From Nibrella viscosa (GTDB lineage: Bacteria > Bacteroidota > Bacteroidia > Cytophagales > Spirosomataceae), in the NCBI RefSeq assembly GCF_039541875.1, contig NZ_BAABHB010000003.1, positions 186,001 through 250,000 of the forward strand: a DNA stretch of 64,000 bases. The letters run 5' to 3'. The notes below the pieces were generated by a model that was given only the letters and a program-made list of their open reading frames with translations, had not been told where the DNA came from and searched no databases. Positions 47,917 through 57,063 of this stretch are shown in pieces (position 1 is the stretch's first letter; each line of letters opens with the position of its first letter). The position numbers were made by a program, and so were the translations under genes.

Positions 47917-50328
47917 TTTCCGAATGACCGCGCCTAAGTCGCGCTCAAAAGCACTCATCAGTCGCTGCATGGTTTTGTCGATAACCGTGTCGTTGAGCGT
48001 CTGCGCCGGGTCCTGCAGGATAAAACTGACAGAATAGGATCTTTTGCCTGCCCCCAGGTTTTCGCCTTCGTATACGTCAAAAACATTGACTGCTCGCAAT
48101 AACTTCCGCTCAGTCTGATTGGCCAGGCGGTTGATCTGCTCAAAGGTAACGGCCTTATCCAGCACCAGCGACAGGTCTCGGCGGACTTCCGGAAAACGCG
48201 ATACTTCTTCATAAACCACCTTGCTGCTATACTGCCGCACCAGTGCCTTCCAGTCGAAATCGGCGTAGAAGACCGGCTGCTTCAGGTCAACCAGTTTCGT
48301 CAGTTTCGGATTAACCAGGCCCAGACTCACAATCGGCTTTTTGTTGACCAGATAGGTCAGGCCGTACTGGAACAGCGTGGTATCGGCCGGCTGCGTGTCG
48401 TAGCTGCGAACGCGCATCGTGTTCAGCACCCGTTGCACGGCGGCCGCCAGGTCGTGGTAAGTAACGGCGGTTCCTTTCTGCTGCCAGCTTTCAGCCTCTT
48501 TGTTGCCGGTAAGCGTGAGGCTGAAACGCATGTTTTCAATATACTTACCTTCCCGCTTATGATACACCTTGCCGAACTCGAAAATCCGGAGGTCTTTCTG
48601 CCGGCGGTTCAGGTTGTACACCATCGTCTCCAGTGCCGAAAACAGCAGTGTTTGCCGCATCACCGACAAGTCTTCACTGAGCGGGTTGAGCAGTACCACA
48701 TCTTCACCCGGTAATCCGTTCCGGATGGCTTCGTGATAAGCCGGGCGGGTCATGGAGTTGGTAACCGTTTCGTAAAAGCCGTTGGTCGCCAGCAACTGCC
48801 CGATGCGGAACTGCAACTGATCGGGATCGGTCTCCGGGAACTCCGACAATGATTCGGCCCCCAGATGCGCCGACAGTGGTACGTTGTCGACCCCGTAAAT
48901 CCGCAAAATTTCCTCAATCACATCAGCCTCGCGGGTAACATCTACCCGGTAAGGCGGCACCAGCGCGGTAAACCCTTCGTCGGTGGCTTCACTGATCCGA
49001 ATATCCAGCGATTCCAGGATGCGGTGAATCTCGGCGCGGTCGATGCGGATACCGATAAGCCGGTCAACGTTCAGGTAACGAACCGGAATGGTAAAGTCGG
49101 CAATTGGCTGCGGGTAAATATCGACAATATCGGAGCTGATTACGCCACCGGCTACCTCCTGAATAAGCAGGGCAGCCCGTTTCAGAGCAAACGGCGGCAT
49201 ATTGGGGTCGGTCCCCCGCTCAAAGCGGAAGGAGGCATCAGTCTTTAGCCCGTGATACTGCGAGGTCTTCCGAACCGAAGCCGGCGAGAAGTATGCCGAT
49301 TCCAGAAAGATGCTGGTTGTTGCTTCCGAAACGCCCGACTGCTGACCACCAAATACGCCGGCAATGCACATTGGCCCTTCGGCATGGCAGATCATCAGGT
49401 CGGTTGCCGACAGCTTCCGCTCCACGCCGTCCAGCGTAACGAATGTAGTGTCGGCCGGTAAGGTTTTAACGATTACCTGATTTCCCTGAATCTGGTCTGC
49501 ATCGAAGGCGTGCAGGGGTTGCCCGAGTTCGTGGTTGACGTAATTGGTCACATCCACCACATTATTAATGGGAGTGAGGCCAATAGCCAGCAGCCGCTGT
49601 TTCAGCCAGTCAGGGGATTCTCTGACGGTCAGGCCGCTGAGGGTTAGGCCACAATACCGGGGGCAGGCCTCGGTATCCTCAACCCGCAGATCCAGCGACA
49701 GATTTGTGTTCTGCACCTGAAAAGCATCGACCGACGGCCAGGTGAGCGGCCGGTTCAGCACGGCTTTCAGGTCGCGGGCCACGCCGAGGTGCGAGGCTGC
49801 ATCGGCCCGGTTGGGCGTCAGACCAATGGTAATCCGGTAATCGGGTTCGAGGTTGAAATAGCGGGCAGCCGGCGTACCATTGGGCAGATCGGTTGTCAGC
49901 ACCATAATGCCCGCGTGGGAGGTACCCAGACCAATTTCGTCTTCGGCGCAGATCATCCCTTCAGAAGCCGCTCCGCGAATCTTCGCCTTTTTGATAACAA
50001 ACGGTTCGCCACTGCTTGGGTGCAGCGTAGCGCCTACCAGAGCTACCACCACGCGTTGCCCGGCGGCCACGTTGGGCGCTCCGCAGACAATGTGCAGCGG
50101 CTGCCCGGTACCCACGTCAACGGTGGTCAGGCTGAGCTTGTCGGCGTCGGGGTGGCGTTCGCAGGTGAGCACTTCACCGATTACCACGCCTTCCAGTCCG
50201 CCCGGTACCGATTCTATTTTTTCAATTCCCTCAACTTCAAGACCGGTTGCCGTTAGTCGTTTGCCAACTTCGTCCGGCAATTCGGATAATTCAATAAACT
50301 GAGTAAGCCATTTATAAGAAATTTCCAT
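47914..50328 (-). CDS. pheT: Phenylalanine--tRNA ligase beta subunit
   Basis: An 804-residue protein when started at 50328 (MEISYKWLTQFIEL), the conserved PheT start; an upstream start at 50343 adds five residues. Domain order is as expected: N-terminal fold with ATGLEVEGIEKI, the EMAP/tRNA-binding domain (VLTCERHPDADKL, HIVCGAPNVAAGQRV), B3/B4 domain (PRYCGLTLSGL, INNVVDVTNYVNHELGQPLHAFDAD), B5, the pseudo-catalytic core, and the C-terminal FDX-ACB domain (VSRFPEVRRDLSLVLD, SYSVSFILQDPAQTLND). Its stop lies inside heptad element 7. The alpha subunit (pheS) is not in the window. Confidence 0.97.
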   Translation of the reverse strand: MEISYKWLTQFIELSELPDEVGKRLTATGLEVEGIEKIESVPGGLEGVVIGEVLTCERHPDADKLSLTTVDVGTGQPLHIVCGAPNVAAGQRVVVALVGATLHPSSGEPFVIKKAKIRGAASEGMICAEDEIGLGTSHAGIMVLTTDLPNGTPAARYFNLEPDYRITIGLTPNRADAASHLGVARDLKAVLNRPLTWPSVDAFQVQNTNLSLDLRVEDTEACPRYCGLTLSGLTVRESPDWLKQRLLAIGLTPINNVVDVTNYVNHELGQPLHAFDADQIQGNQVIVKTLPADTTFVTLDGVERKLSATDLMICHAEGPMCIAGVFGGQQSGVSEATTSIFLESAYFSPASVRKTSQYHGLKTDASFRFERGTDPNMPPFALKRAALLIQEVAGGVISSDIVDIYPQPIADFTIPVRYLNVDRLIGIRIDRAEIHRILESLDIRISEATDEGFTALVPPYRVDVTREADVIEEILRIYGVDNVPLSAHLGAESLSEFPETDPDQLQFRIGQLLATNGFYETVTNSMTRPAYHEAIRNGLPGEDVVLLNPLSEDLSVMRQTLLFSALETMVYNLNRRQKDLRIFEFGKVYHKREGKYIENMRFSLTLTGNKEAESWQQKGTAVTYHDLAAAVQRVLNTMRVRSYDTQPADTTLFQYGLTYLVNKKPIVSLGLVNPKLTKLVDLKQPVFYADFDWKALVRQYSSKVVYEEVSRFPEVRRDLSLVLDKAVTFEQINRLANQTERKLLRAVNVFDVYEGENLGAGKRSYSVSFILQDPAQTLNDTVIDKTMQRLMSAFERDLGAVIRK

Positions 50329-50382
50329 ACGGCGGCAAAGCAAATAAAAGACAAAGGTAATACGTCGTTGGTCGATTACCCA

Positions 50383-51027
50383 CTAATGACTATCCACATA
50401 TTTCTCTCCGGCCCGGATTGCCACCGGTAGTGTATTCTCGGCGGGGGGGAGCGGGCAGGCATAGTCAGGATTATACGCGCAGTAGGGGTTATACGCTGCG
50501 TTGAAGTCCAGCACGACCCGGTTGTTATTGATTTCCTTCGGCTCCACATCCAGGTAGCGCCCACCACCGTAGGTTTCTTTGCCGGAGGTGGCATCCCGGA
50601 ACAGGATTGAGAGGTTTCCGTCGTGCTGCAGCATCAGCAGCCGGTGTACCGAGCCCTCCAGACTAAAGGCTACATGGGCGTATTTGGTATACACCTCTTC
50701 GCTGCCGTCTGTCATCCGGATGATCAGCTTCTGGGATTTATCGGCGAACGGCTCCACCCGCGCCGATACGCGATAGGTGAGGTCGGGCGCGTAGTAGGTC
50801 AGGCCATTGAATGCCGCTTTATCGGACAGGGGCGAGGCCGAATTGGTACGGAAGTACTCATCTTTTTTCTGTCGTTCCTCCGTCACCTGCCGGCGGTAGG
50901 ACTCAGGATCAATTCGTTCGGAGCCGTTGCCGGACGAGCCTGAGCCCCCCCCATCGAAGAAAATGAAGTATAAGACAACCAGCACCGTAAGCAGTAATCC
51001 AATCTGAAAAATTCTGTTGCGAAACAT
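50383..51027 (-). CDS. DUF1684 family exported protein
   Basis: A 214-residue protein with one N-terminal hydrophobic helix (IFQIGLLLTVLVVLYFIFF) and a Gly/Ser-rich linker, so it is probably membrane-anchored and faces outward. The rest matches DUF1684: EERQKKDEYFRTNSASPL, FNGLTYYAPDLTYRVSARVE, LSILFRDATSGKETYGGGRY, VVLDFNAAYNPYCAYNPDYA and CPLPPAENTLPVAIRAGEK. The function of the family is unknown; the conserved Tyr/Asn/Pro/Cys-rich end is its hallmark. It lies upstream of pheT on the same strand with a 54-nt gap. Confidence 0.88.
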   Translation of the reverse strand: MFRNRIFQIGLLLTVLVVLYFIFFDGGGSGSSGNGSERIDPESYRRQVTEERQKKDEYFRTNSASPLSDKAAFNGLTYYAPDLTYRVSARVEPFADKSQKLIIRMTDGSEEVYTKYAHVAFSLEGSVHRLLMLQHDGNLSILFRDATSGKETYGGGRYLDVEPKEINNNRVVLDFNAAYNPYCAYNPDYACPLPPAENTLPVAIRAGEKYVDSH

Positions 51028-51225
51028 AGGCTAAACAGGGTAAAAAAAATCAGGTATTTTTTATTAATATGTAAAAGATTCTGACCGGGCTAAACCTTTC
51101 AGAAAAAATGACTTTTTTTGTTCATTCTCTCAATCAGTAAATGGGTCAATATTACTTGATCGGTGACAAATATCCATTCTTGCATCAACATTTAAGGGTT
51201 TGAGAATATTCTTTACTTTGTTTGT

Positions 51226-51615
51226 ATGGCTAAATTGCTGGAACTAAAGACGTTTTCCTCTGAATCGGGATCTTTAACGGTCTTTGAGAATACCATTCCT
51301 GGTACTATACAACGAGCTTTCTACATCTACGGGGCCGAGCATGCAACCCGCGCGGGCCACCGCCACCGCAAGGCGTGGAATGCGTTGATGTGCCTGGCGG
51401 GTAGCTGCCGGGTGTACTCGAATGATGGAGTACGGGAACAAACCTTTGTCCTTGATAACCCCAGTACCTGTCTGGTGCTGGAGCCCAAAGACTGGCATAT
51501 CATGGATAGTTTCACCGAAAACGCCATTCTGCTCGTCCTTTCCAACGAACGTTATGATAAAGCCGATTATATCTATGAGCCTTATCCCAATTCGCAACTG
51601 GCTACGTCGCTATGA
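51226..51615 (+). CDS. FdtA/WxcM-like cupin (dTDP-4-keto-6-deoxyhexose ketoisomerase family)
   Basis: A 129-residue single-domain cupin of the sugar 3,4-ketoisomerase (FdtA/QdtA/TylM3/WxcM) family. It shows RAFYIYGAEHATRAGHRHRK (metal/active-site His cluster), ALMCLAGSCRVYSNDG and a PKDWHIMDSF block typical of these enzymes. The family converts dTDP-4-keto-6-deoxyglucose to the 3-keto isomer, substrate for the aminotransferase that follows. Its stop overlaps the aminotransferase start (ATGA, 51612-51615), so they are coupled. Confidence 0.88.
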   Translation: MAKLLELKTFSSESGSLTVFENTIPGTIQRAFYIYGAEHATRAGHRHRKAWNALMCLAGSCRVYSNDGVREQTFVLDNPSTCLVLEPKDWHIMDSFTENAILLVLSNERYDKADYIYEPYPNSQLATSL

Positions 51616-52703
51616 TCCCTTTTCTGGATCTGGGAGCCGTCAATTCGCCCCATGCTGAGCGGATCGCGCAGGCCGTTCAACGAGTCATTCAGTCGGGATG
51701 GTATATTTTAGGAAACGAGGTGACCGGGTTTGAAGCGGCTTTTGCCCGGTATTGCGGTACCCGGCATTGCATCGGGGTTGCCAACGGACTGGATGCGCTG
51801 ACGCTCGTGCTCAAAGCCTGGGACTTTCCGCCTGCCAGTGAGGTGATCGTGCCCGCCAATACCTATATTGCCTCGGTCCTGGCCGTTACCCATGCCGGCC
51901 TGAGTCCGGTATTTGTAGAGCCTGACCCGACAACGTATGTGTTTGACCCTAAAACTATAGAAGCTGTGCTGACTGCCCGGACGCGGGCCATTTTGCCGGT
52001 CCATCTCTACGGCCGGTGCTGCGATATGGAGCCGATCACGGCCATGGCCCGCCGGTACGGTCTGAAGGTGCTGGAAGATGCCGCCCAGGCGCAGGGGGCT
52101 GTATACCGGACCCAGAAAGCCGGTAATCTGGGGGATGCCGCCGGATTCAGCTTCTACCCCAGCAAAAACCTGGGGGCTATGGGTGATGCCGGAGCCATTA
52201 CAACCAACGATGATACCCTGGCCGAGCGGCTCCGCTACCTCCGGAATTATGGCTCCGGTCAGAAATACCGCAACGCTTACGTCGGCTTCAACAGCCGGCT
52301 CGATGAGGTGCAGGCCGCCATATTATCGGCTAAACTGCCTTATCTGGATGCCGAAAACGCCCGACGGCGGCAGTTGGCTGGCCGCTATCTGGCCGGTATC
52401 ACCCATCCCGATGTGCTGTTACCGCCGGCTGATGGGGTTATTGACGATGTCTGGCACCTGTTTGTTATACGGCACCCGCAGCGTGATGCATTCCGGAACT
52501 ACCTGCACGAGCGGAGTATTGGTACCGATACGCATTATCCGGTGGCTCCCTATAAGCAGCCGGCCTATGCCGCCTACGCCCACCTGTCGTTACCCATTTC
52601 AGACCAATTGCATCGAGAGGTCGTGAGCCTGCCCCTGAACACGGCCTTAACGGATACGCAGGTCCAATACATCATTGACACCATCAACGGGTATGCTGCC
52701 TGA
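51612..52703 (+). CDS. DegT/DnrJ/EryC1 (FdtB-like) sugar aminotransferase
   Basis: A 363-residue PLP-dependent enzyme. Features are IPFLDLG at the N-terminus, GVANGLDALTLVLKAW, VPANTYIASVLAVTHAG, LPVHLYGRCCDM, VLEDAAQAQGA, and the PLP lysine in GFSFYPSKNLGAMGDAGAI. The end of the active site NSRLDEVQAAIL is also present. With the ketoisomerase upstream it should make dTDP-3-amino-3,6-dideoxyhexose (Fuc3N or Qui3N). The dehydratase, thymidylyltransferase and N-acetyltransferase of such a route are not in the window. Confidence 0.92.
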   Translation: MIPFLDLGAVNSPHAERIAQAVQRVIQSGWYILGNEVTGFEAAFARYCGTRHCIGVANGLDALTLVLKAWDFPPASEVIVPANTYIASVLAVTHAGLSPVFVEPDPTTYVFDPKTIEAVLTARTRAILPVHLYGRCCDMEPITAMARRYGLKVLEDAAQAQGAVYRTQKAGNLGDAAGFSFYPSKNLGAMGDAGAITTNDDTLAERLRYLRNYGSGQKYRNAYVGFNSRLDEVQAAILSAKLPYLDAENARRRQLAGRYLAGITHPDVLLPPADGVIDDVWHLFVIRHPQRDAFRNYLHERSIGTDTHYPVAPYKQPAYAAYAHLSLPISDQLHREVVSLPLNTALTDTQVQYIIDTINGYAA

Positions 52704-52707
52704 GGTC

Positions 52708-53649
52708 ATGAAACTGAGCATTGTCATCCCGGTATTCAACAGCGAAAAAACGCTGGCTCCGCTGGTGGCCCGGTTGCAGGGTTGCCTGAGCGGAGATGCC
52801 TTCGAGATTGTGCTGGTCAACGACGGCAGCCGCGACCGCTCCGAAGCCGTCTGTATGGATATGGCCCACCGCTACGCCAATGTGCAGTTTATTGGCCTGC
52901 GCCGGAACTTCGGGGAGTTTAATGCGGTGCTGTGTGGCCTGAACTACGTAAGCGGGCAGTATATCGTTATTATCGACGATGATTTTCAGAATCCGCCCGA
53001 GGCTATTCTGACGCTGGTTGATGCGGCCGATGCGGGTGGGTATGATGTAGTATATAGCCGGTACGCCCGCAAGCAGCATGCCTGGTTCCGGAATGCCGGC
53101 AGCCGGCTGCTCAACAGGCTGGCTACGCACCTGATTGGTAAACCAGACGAACTGTACCTGTCTAGTTTTAAGCTGATCCGGTATGAGGTAGTACAGGAGA
53201 TCATCCGGTATACGGGGCCGTATCCGTATATCGACGGGCTGATTTTCCGGGCTACCCGAAACGTCGGCAGCGTAGAAGTGCCCCACCATCCCCGACAGGA
53301 GGGGCAGTCCAATTATACCCTCAAAAAGCTGATTTCGCTGTTTCTGAACGTGCTGATTGGCTATTCTGTATGGCCACTGCGCGTTTTTACGCTCGTAGGA
53401 GCCGGTTTGTTTCTGTTAGGTATACTGGTGGGTTTCGGCTTGCTGATTAGCTCAGCGGCCGGCTGGTTTTCGGTGCGGGGGTGGTATATTGTGGCTTGGG
53501 CCGTATTTTTGCTGGCCGGCCTGCAACTGCTGTTTCTGGGAATGCTGAGCGAGTACCTCGGTAAACTGTTTATGATGCAGAGCGGGCTGCCACCGTATGT
53601 GGTGAAGCACGAGATGGTGAGGAAGTCTTCCGTCGGCAGCAGGCAGTAG
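52708..53649 (+). CDS. GT2 glycosyltransferase with two C-terminal helices (ArnC/GtrB-like)
   Basis: A 313-residue protein started at 52708 (MKLSIVIPVFNSEKTL), the family-like start; earlier in-frame starts overlap the aminotransferase. The GT2 domain shows VLVNDGSRD, GLRRNFGEFNAVLCGL, IIDDDFQNPPE, and HHPRQEGQSNYTLKKL. It is followed by two membrane helices (RVFTLVGAGLFLLGILVGF and YIVAWAVFLLAGLQLLFLG). This is the layout of polyprenyl-phosphate sugar transferases. It probably loads the 3-amino sugar onto a lipid carrier or extends a glycan. The last residues (SSVGSRQ) and stop are encoded by a GGCAG heptad run. Confidence 0.9.
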   Translation: MKLSIVIPVFNSEKTLAPLVARLQGCLSGDAFEIVLVNDGSRDRSEAVCMDMAHRYANVQFIGLRRNFGEFNAVLCGLNYVSGQYIVIIDDDFQNPPEAILTLVDAADAGGYDVVYSRYARKQHAWFRNAGSRLLNRLATHLIGKPDELYLSSFKLIRYEVVQEIIRYTGPYPYIDGLIFRATRNVGSVEVPHHPRQEGQSNYTLKKLISLFLNVLIGYSVWPLRVFTLVGAGLFLLGILVGFGLLISSAAGWFSVRGWYIVAWAVFLLAGLQLLFLGMLSEYLGKLFMMQSGLPPYVVKHEMVRKSSVGSRQ

Positions 53650-53665
53650 GCAGAATGAACGGCAG
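53632..53665 (+). repeat. Heptad run at the end of the GT2 gene (GGCAGTA family)
   Basis: TCGGCAG, CAGGCAG, TAGGCAG, AATGAAC and GGCAGAA run in 7-nt register. The first three encode the C-terminal GSRQ-stop of the GT2 protein. The same family and same S-R-Q-stop reading occur at 63.56 kb. No inverted arm is seen. Confidence 0.6.
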
Positions 53666-53724
53666 AAAAGGATTGTCTGTTGTTGCGGAAAGGGGCAGCC
53701 CTTCTGGTTTATAGGAATACGTAT

Positions 53725-54315
53725 ATGTTTACAGGAATTGTAGAAGCGGTGGGAACGGTGCAGCATATAGAGTCGGAAGGTACTAACCTTACCTTTCATA
53801 TTGCGTCGCCCATAACGCATGAGTTGAAGGTTGACCAGAGCGTCAGCCATAATGGAGTTTGCCTGACGGTTACAGCCGTCGACGGTGAGATCTACACGGT
53901 TACAGCGGTCGACGAAACGCTGAAGAAAACGAATCTGGGGCGGCTACAGCCTGGTAGCCTGGTGAACCTGGAGCGGTGTATGCCGGCCAATGGGCGTTTT
54001 GACGGCCATATCGTGCAGGGGCATGTCGATCAGACGGGTGTTTGTACCCAGGTTCAGGACCAGACCGGAAGCTGGCTGTTCGATTTCGAATACGACCCGA
54101 AGGCCGGCAATATCACCGTCGAAAAAGGGTCTATCTGCATCAATGGTGTAAGCCTGACCGTGTTCGACTCCCGGCCGACCGGCTTTCGGGTGACGATTAT
54201 CCCGTACACCTACGAGCATACGACCTTCCGCGATTTGCAGGCCGGCGATCAGGTGAATCTGGAATTTGATATAGTAGGGAAGTACATCAAAAAAATGCTG
54301 GAGCAATACCGCTGA
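53725..54315 (+). CDS. ribE: Riboflavin synthase, alpha subunit
   Basis: A 196-residue protein when started at 53725 (MFTGIVEAVGTV), the invariant start of the family; an upstream start at 53680 is rejected. It has two lumazine-binding repeats: VSHNGVCLTVTAVDG and later CINGVSLTVFDSRPTGF, with MPANGRFDGHIVQGHVDQTG between. It dismutates two 6,7-dimethyl-8-ribityllumazine molecules to riboflavin and the pyrimidinedione. The gene is alone here. The 75-nt leader is too short for an FMN riboswitch and shows none of its motifs. Confidence 0.97.
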   Translation: MFTGIVEAVGTVQHIESEGTNLTFHIASPITHELKVDQSVSHNGVCLTVTAVDGEIYTVTAVDETLKKTNLGRLQPGSLVNLERCMPANGRFDGHIVQGHVDQTGVCTQVQDQTGSWLFDFEYDPKAGNITVEKGSICINGVSLTVFDSRPTGFRVTIIPYTYEHTTFRDLQAGDQVNLEFDIVGKYIKKMLEQYR

Positions 54316-54366
54316 GCGCCCCTACTGCGTTAATAGTATAGCTTTACATGGAGACATTGCTACCGA

Positions 54367-55143
54367 ATGGCAAATATAAGCACCCGTAGAGCCAGCGATC
54401 TGCTGACTCATATCGGCATTGTTCTGGCGCTGCTGGCCGTACTTTTTCTGGGATTTTTCTTTGTCTATCTTCCATTTACGACCAATCACGGCCAAACCAT
54501 CACCGTACCGGAACTATCGGGTCTGAGTGTCGATGAACTGAAGGCGCTGCTGAACGACCGTGATCTGCGCTACGAAGTCAGTGACTGCACCTATGTAGCC
54601 GGCATGGAACCGCTGACGGTATACACGCAGTATCCCCGCCCCGGTGCCAAGGTTAAAGAAGGTCGTAAGATTTATGTGACCGTTACCAAGCTGACCGCCC
54701 CTATGGTGCCGATGCCGAAACTGGTCGACCTGACCAAGCGCAGCGCGGAACTGGCTCTGCGGTCGAACGGGCTTGATCTGGGCACGATCAGCTACAAGCC
54801 CGATCTGGCGAAGAACTCGGTGCTTCAGCAGTTGTACAACGGCCAGGAGGTCGGCCCCGGTACACCCGTTCCGAAAGGAGCGAAAATAGATCTGGTACTC
54901 GGCGACGGCCTCGGCAATACCACGTTTGAGGTGCCAAACGTTATAGGTAAGCCACTCGACGAAGCCCGGCTCATTATCAAAGGGTCTAATCTCCAGATCG
55001 GGGCGGTCATTTCCGTAGACGATCCCGATAAAGAAGTGGGAACGGTGGTCCGGCAGAAACCGGAACCCCGGCCCGGTGACCGCATCCGCGTTGGTGAAAC
55101 CGTTGACTTATGGGTTGTCGGGCCGATTGAAAACGAACAATGA
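54367..55143 (+). CDS. Membrane-anchored PASTA-domain protein
   Basis: A 258-residue protein. One membrane helix (~15-36, HIGIVLALLAVLFLGFFFVY) is followed by three PASTA domains in the periplasm: ITVPELSGLSVDELKALLND, PMPKLVDLTKRSAELALRSN and FEVPNVIGKPLDEARLIIKG, each ending with a P-x-G-x-x-V/I pattern. There is no kinase domain, so it is not a PknB-type kinase. PASTA-only proteins are found in Bacteroidota near ribosomal or cell-envelope genes and may bind peptidoglycan. Its stop overlaps the start of the T9SS cargo gene (ATGA, 55140-55143). Confidence 0.9.
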   Translation: MANISTRRASDLLTHIGIVLALLAVLFLGFFFVYLPFTTNHGQTITVPELSGLSVDELKALLNDRDLRYEVSDCTYVAGMEPLTVYTQYPRPGAKVKEGRKIYVTVTKLTAPMVPMPKLVDLTKRSAELALRSNGLDLGTISYKPDLAKNSVLQQLYNGQEVGPGTPVPKGAKIDLVLGDGLGNTTFEVPNVIGKPLDEARLIIKGSNLQIGAVISVDDPDKEVGTVVRQKPEPRPGDRIRVGETVDLWVVGPIENEQ

Positions 55144-56990
55144 GCAGGCTGTCGCCACCTATGTTGATACTTTTTCCGTTTGGTCCACCGTATAAACGCC
55201 TTGCCGGACGGCTGAGCCGGCAGGGTATGCTTTGTGGCGGACTGCTGTTTCTGTTCCTGGCCGCCACAGCCCCGCCGGCATGGAGTCAGCAGCCGCTCAG
55301 CCTGCCATTTTTTGACGACTTTTCAACATCGCCCAACGGACCCGATCCGGCGCGGTGGGTGCCGGGCAGTGGCGTTTACATCAACAATACAATGCCGATC
55401 AATCACCCGTCGGTTAACGTGGCTACGTTCGACGGGCTTAACGCCAGCGGCCGGCCGTATAACTTCAACAGGGTGCCCATTGCCGCTAACGGCCCCACAG
55501 ATACCCTGATGTCGCGGCCTATCAACCTTGGCGGCTATACCCCGGCCGATTCGGTGTACCTGAGCTTCTACTGGCAACGCAAAGGATTGGGCGAACTCCC
55601 CGACGTTGAAGATTCGCTCCGCCTGCAGTTTCGGGGGAGCGACGGACAGTGGCGCACCGTCTGGAAAGAAAGCGGGGGCATACTGAACAACAACTTTACC
55701 CAAACGCTGGTGGCCGTTACCGATCTGAGGTATTTACACGCCGGTTTTCAGTTCCGCTTTCAGTCTTTCGATCGCCAGGTCGGAGCGTTTGACTCCTGGC
55801 ATCTCGACTATATTTACCTGAACCGGAGCCGGTCGCGGTTCGACCGGTATATCAGGGATATTGCGACCCGGCAGGCGGTAAGTTCGTACCTGAAGCGATA
55901 CACGGCCATGCCACTGCGCCAGTACCTGGCTAACCCGGCTGCCGAAACCGCCGACTCGGTCACGACCGACATCAACAACCTGTTCAACAACTTCAATTTT
56001 ACGACTTTCCGCTTCCGTGTCCGGGAACTGGTAACCGGCCGTACTATACAGGACGAACCGCAGCCCCTGTCGGTGCTGATTCCCTCGCTGAGTTCACAGG
56101 CTAAGCGCATTCGCCCGGCTCCGCTGACCGGGGTACCCGCTACCGGCCGGGCGGTATTGCGGTATACCTTCGACGTGCTGACCACCGACGATCAGAATCC
56201 GTCGATTCCAACCATTAATTTGCGTATGAACGACACCATCTCCGGGCAGGTTGTGCTGGACAACTACTATGCGTACGATGATGGATCAGCCGAAATCGGT
56301 ATTCAGACAAACCAGCGGCAGGCGCGGGTGGCTATGCGGTTTGTTGCCAACGAGCCGGACGCGGTCACCGGCGTTCGCCTGTGTTTTCTGCCGTACCAGA
56401 CCGACCAGACGGGTCAGTTGTTTGCCCTCAGCGTATACGCAAACGAGCGGGGTGCGCCGGGTAGCCGGGCGCTTTACCAGAAAGCCTTTACGGTAAAATA
56501 CCCTACTGTTCGTAATGGGTTTGTTGATTTTACGTTTGATAATGCCGTAGCGGTAAAAGATACATTTTACATTATTTTTACGCAGGTAAACGATACACCC
56601 ATACCCATCGGCTTTGACCGCAACAGTCCGTTTGGTGGTCAGGTGCTGGTTAATCTGAGCAGCCGATGGGAGGCCTATTCCGAAATCCGGGGAGTGCCGA
56701 TGATACGTCCGGTGATGGGTGGTACGGCCAGCCTGGTTGTAACCGGTCGCGACGAGCCGCCTGTTTCGATGCAGGTGTACCCGAACCCGACAGCCGGCGC
56801 TATTCGGTGGGATACCGACACAATCAGCAGCCTGGATGTGCTGGATCTGAGCGGTCGCCTGCTCCACAGCATCCCAACCGCGTCTGGCCGCCGAACCGCC
56901 GATCTGGGTCACCTCAACAGTGGCTTTTACCTCCTTCGGCTCTCGGATGGGCAGCGGACGGTCGTCCAGAAATTAGTTATTCAGAAATAG
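55140..56990 (+). CDS. Secreted protein with type IX secretion (T9SS type A) sorting domain
   Basis: A 616-residue protein. The ATG at 55140 overlaps the upstream stop, but its first 29 residues precede a good signal peptide that starts at M30 (MLCGGLLFLFLAATAPPAWS), so 55227 is a plausible alternative start. The mature part begins LPFFDDFSTSPNGPDPARW, and the middle is beta-rich with a jelly-roll character (SVYLSFYWQRKGLGELPDVE). The last ~75 residues (VYPNPTAGAIRWD, LDVLDLSGRLL, LNSGFYLLRLSDG, VVQKLVIQK) are a clear type A sorting domain, so it is secreted and cell-attached through T9SS. No enzyme motif is seen. The stop merges with heptad element 8. Confidence 0.88.
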   Translation: MSRLSPPMLILFPFGPPYKRLAGRLSRQGMLCGGLLFLFLAATAPPAWSQQPLSLPFFDDFSTSPNGPDPARWVPGSGVYINNTMPINHPSVNVATFDGLNASGRPYNFNRVPIAANGPTDTLMSRPINLGGYTPADSVYLSFYWQRKGLGELPDVEDSLRLQFRGSDGQWRTVWKESGGILNNNFTQTLVAVTDLRYLHAGFQFRFQSFDRQVGAFDSWHLDYIYLNRSRSRFDRYIRDIATRQAVSSYLKRYTAMPLRQYLANPAAETADSVTTDINNLFNNFNFTTFRFRVRELVTGRTIQDEPQPLSVLIPSLSSQAKRIRPAPLTGVPATGRAVLRYTFDVLTTDDQNPSIPTINLRMNDTISGQVVLDNYYAYDDGSAEIGIQTNQRQARVAMRFVANEPDAVTGVRLCFLPYQTDQTGQLFALSVYANERGAPGSRALYQKAFTVKYPTVRNGFVDFTFDNAVAVKDTFYIIFTQVNDTPIPIGFDRNSPFGGQVLVNLSSRWEAYSEIRGVPMIRPVMGGTASLVVTGRDEPPVSMQVYPNPTAGAIRWDTDTISSLDVLDLSGRLLHSIPTASGRRTADLGHLNSGFYLLRLSDGQRTVVQKLVIQK

Positions 56991-57063
56991 TTTGTAGTTT
57001 GAGGTTTGTAGGCGTAGCAACTACAGACTCCAAACCTCAAACCTCAAACCTTAAACTTCAAAC
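56990..57063 (+). repeat. Heptad-repeat inverted element 8 (GTTTGAG / CAAACCT family)
   Basis: The left arm 56990-57011 is GTTTGTA, GTTTGAG, GTTTGTA. The right arm 57030-57063 is CAAACCT, CAAACCT, CAAACCT, TAAACTT, CAAAC. The centre GGCGTAGCAAC is the inverted form, with one change, of GTTGCTTCGCC in element 3. It begins at the last base of the T9SS cargo stop and ends directly at the rhodanese ATG. The GC core GGGGCC... is absent. Confidence 0.8.

Noticed and set aside
53650..53724. FMN riboswitch before riboflavin synthase
   Set aside because: The leader is only 75 nt and partly heptad repeat. The conserved RFN-element sequence is absent.
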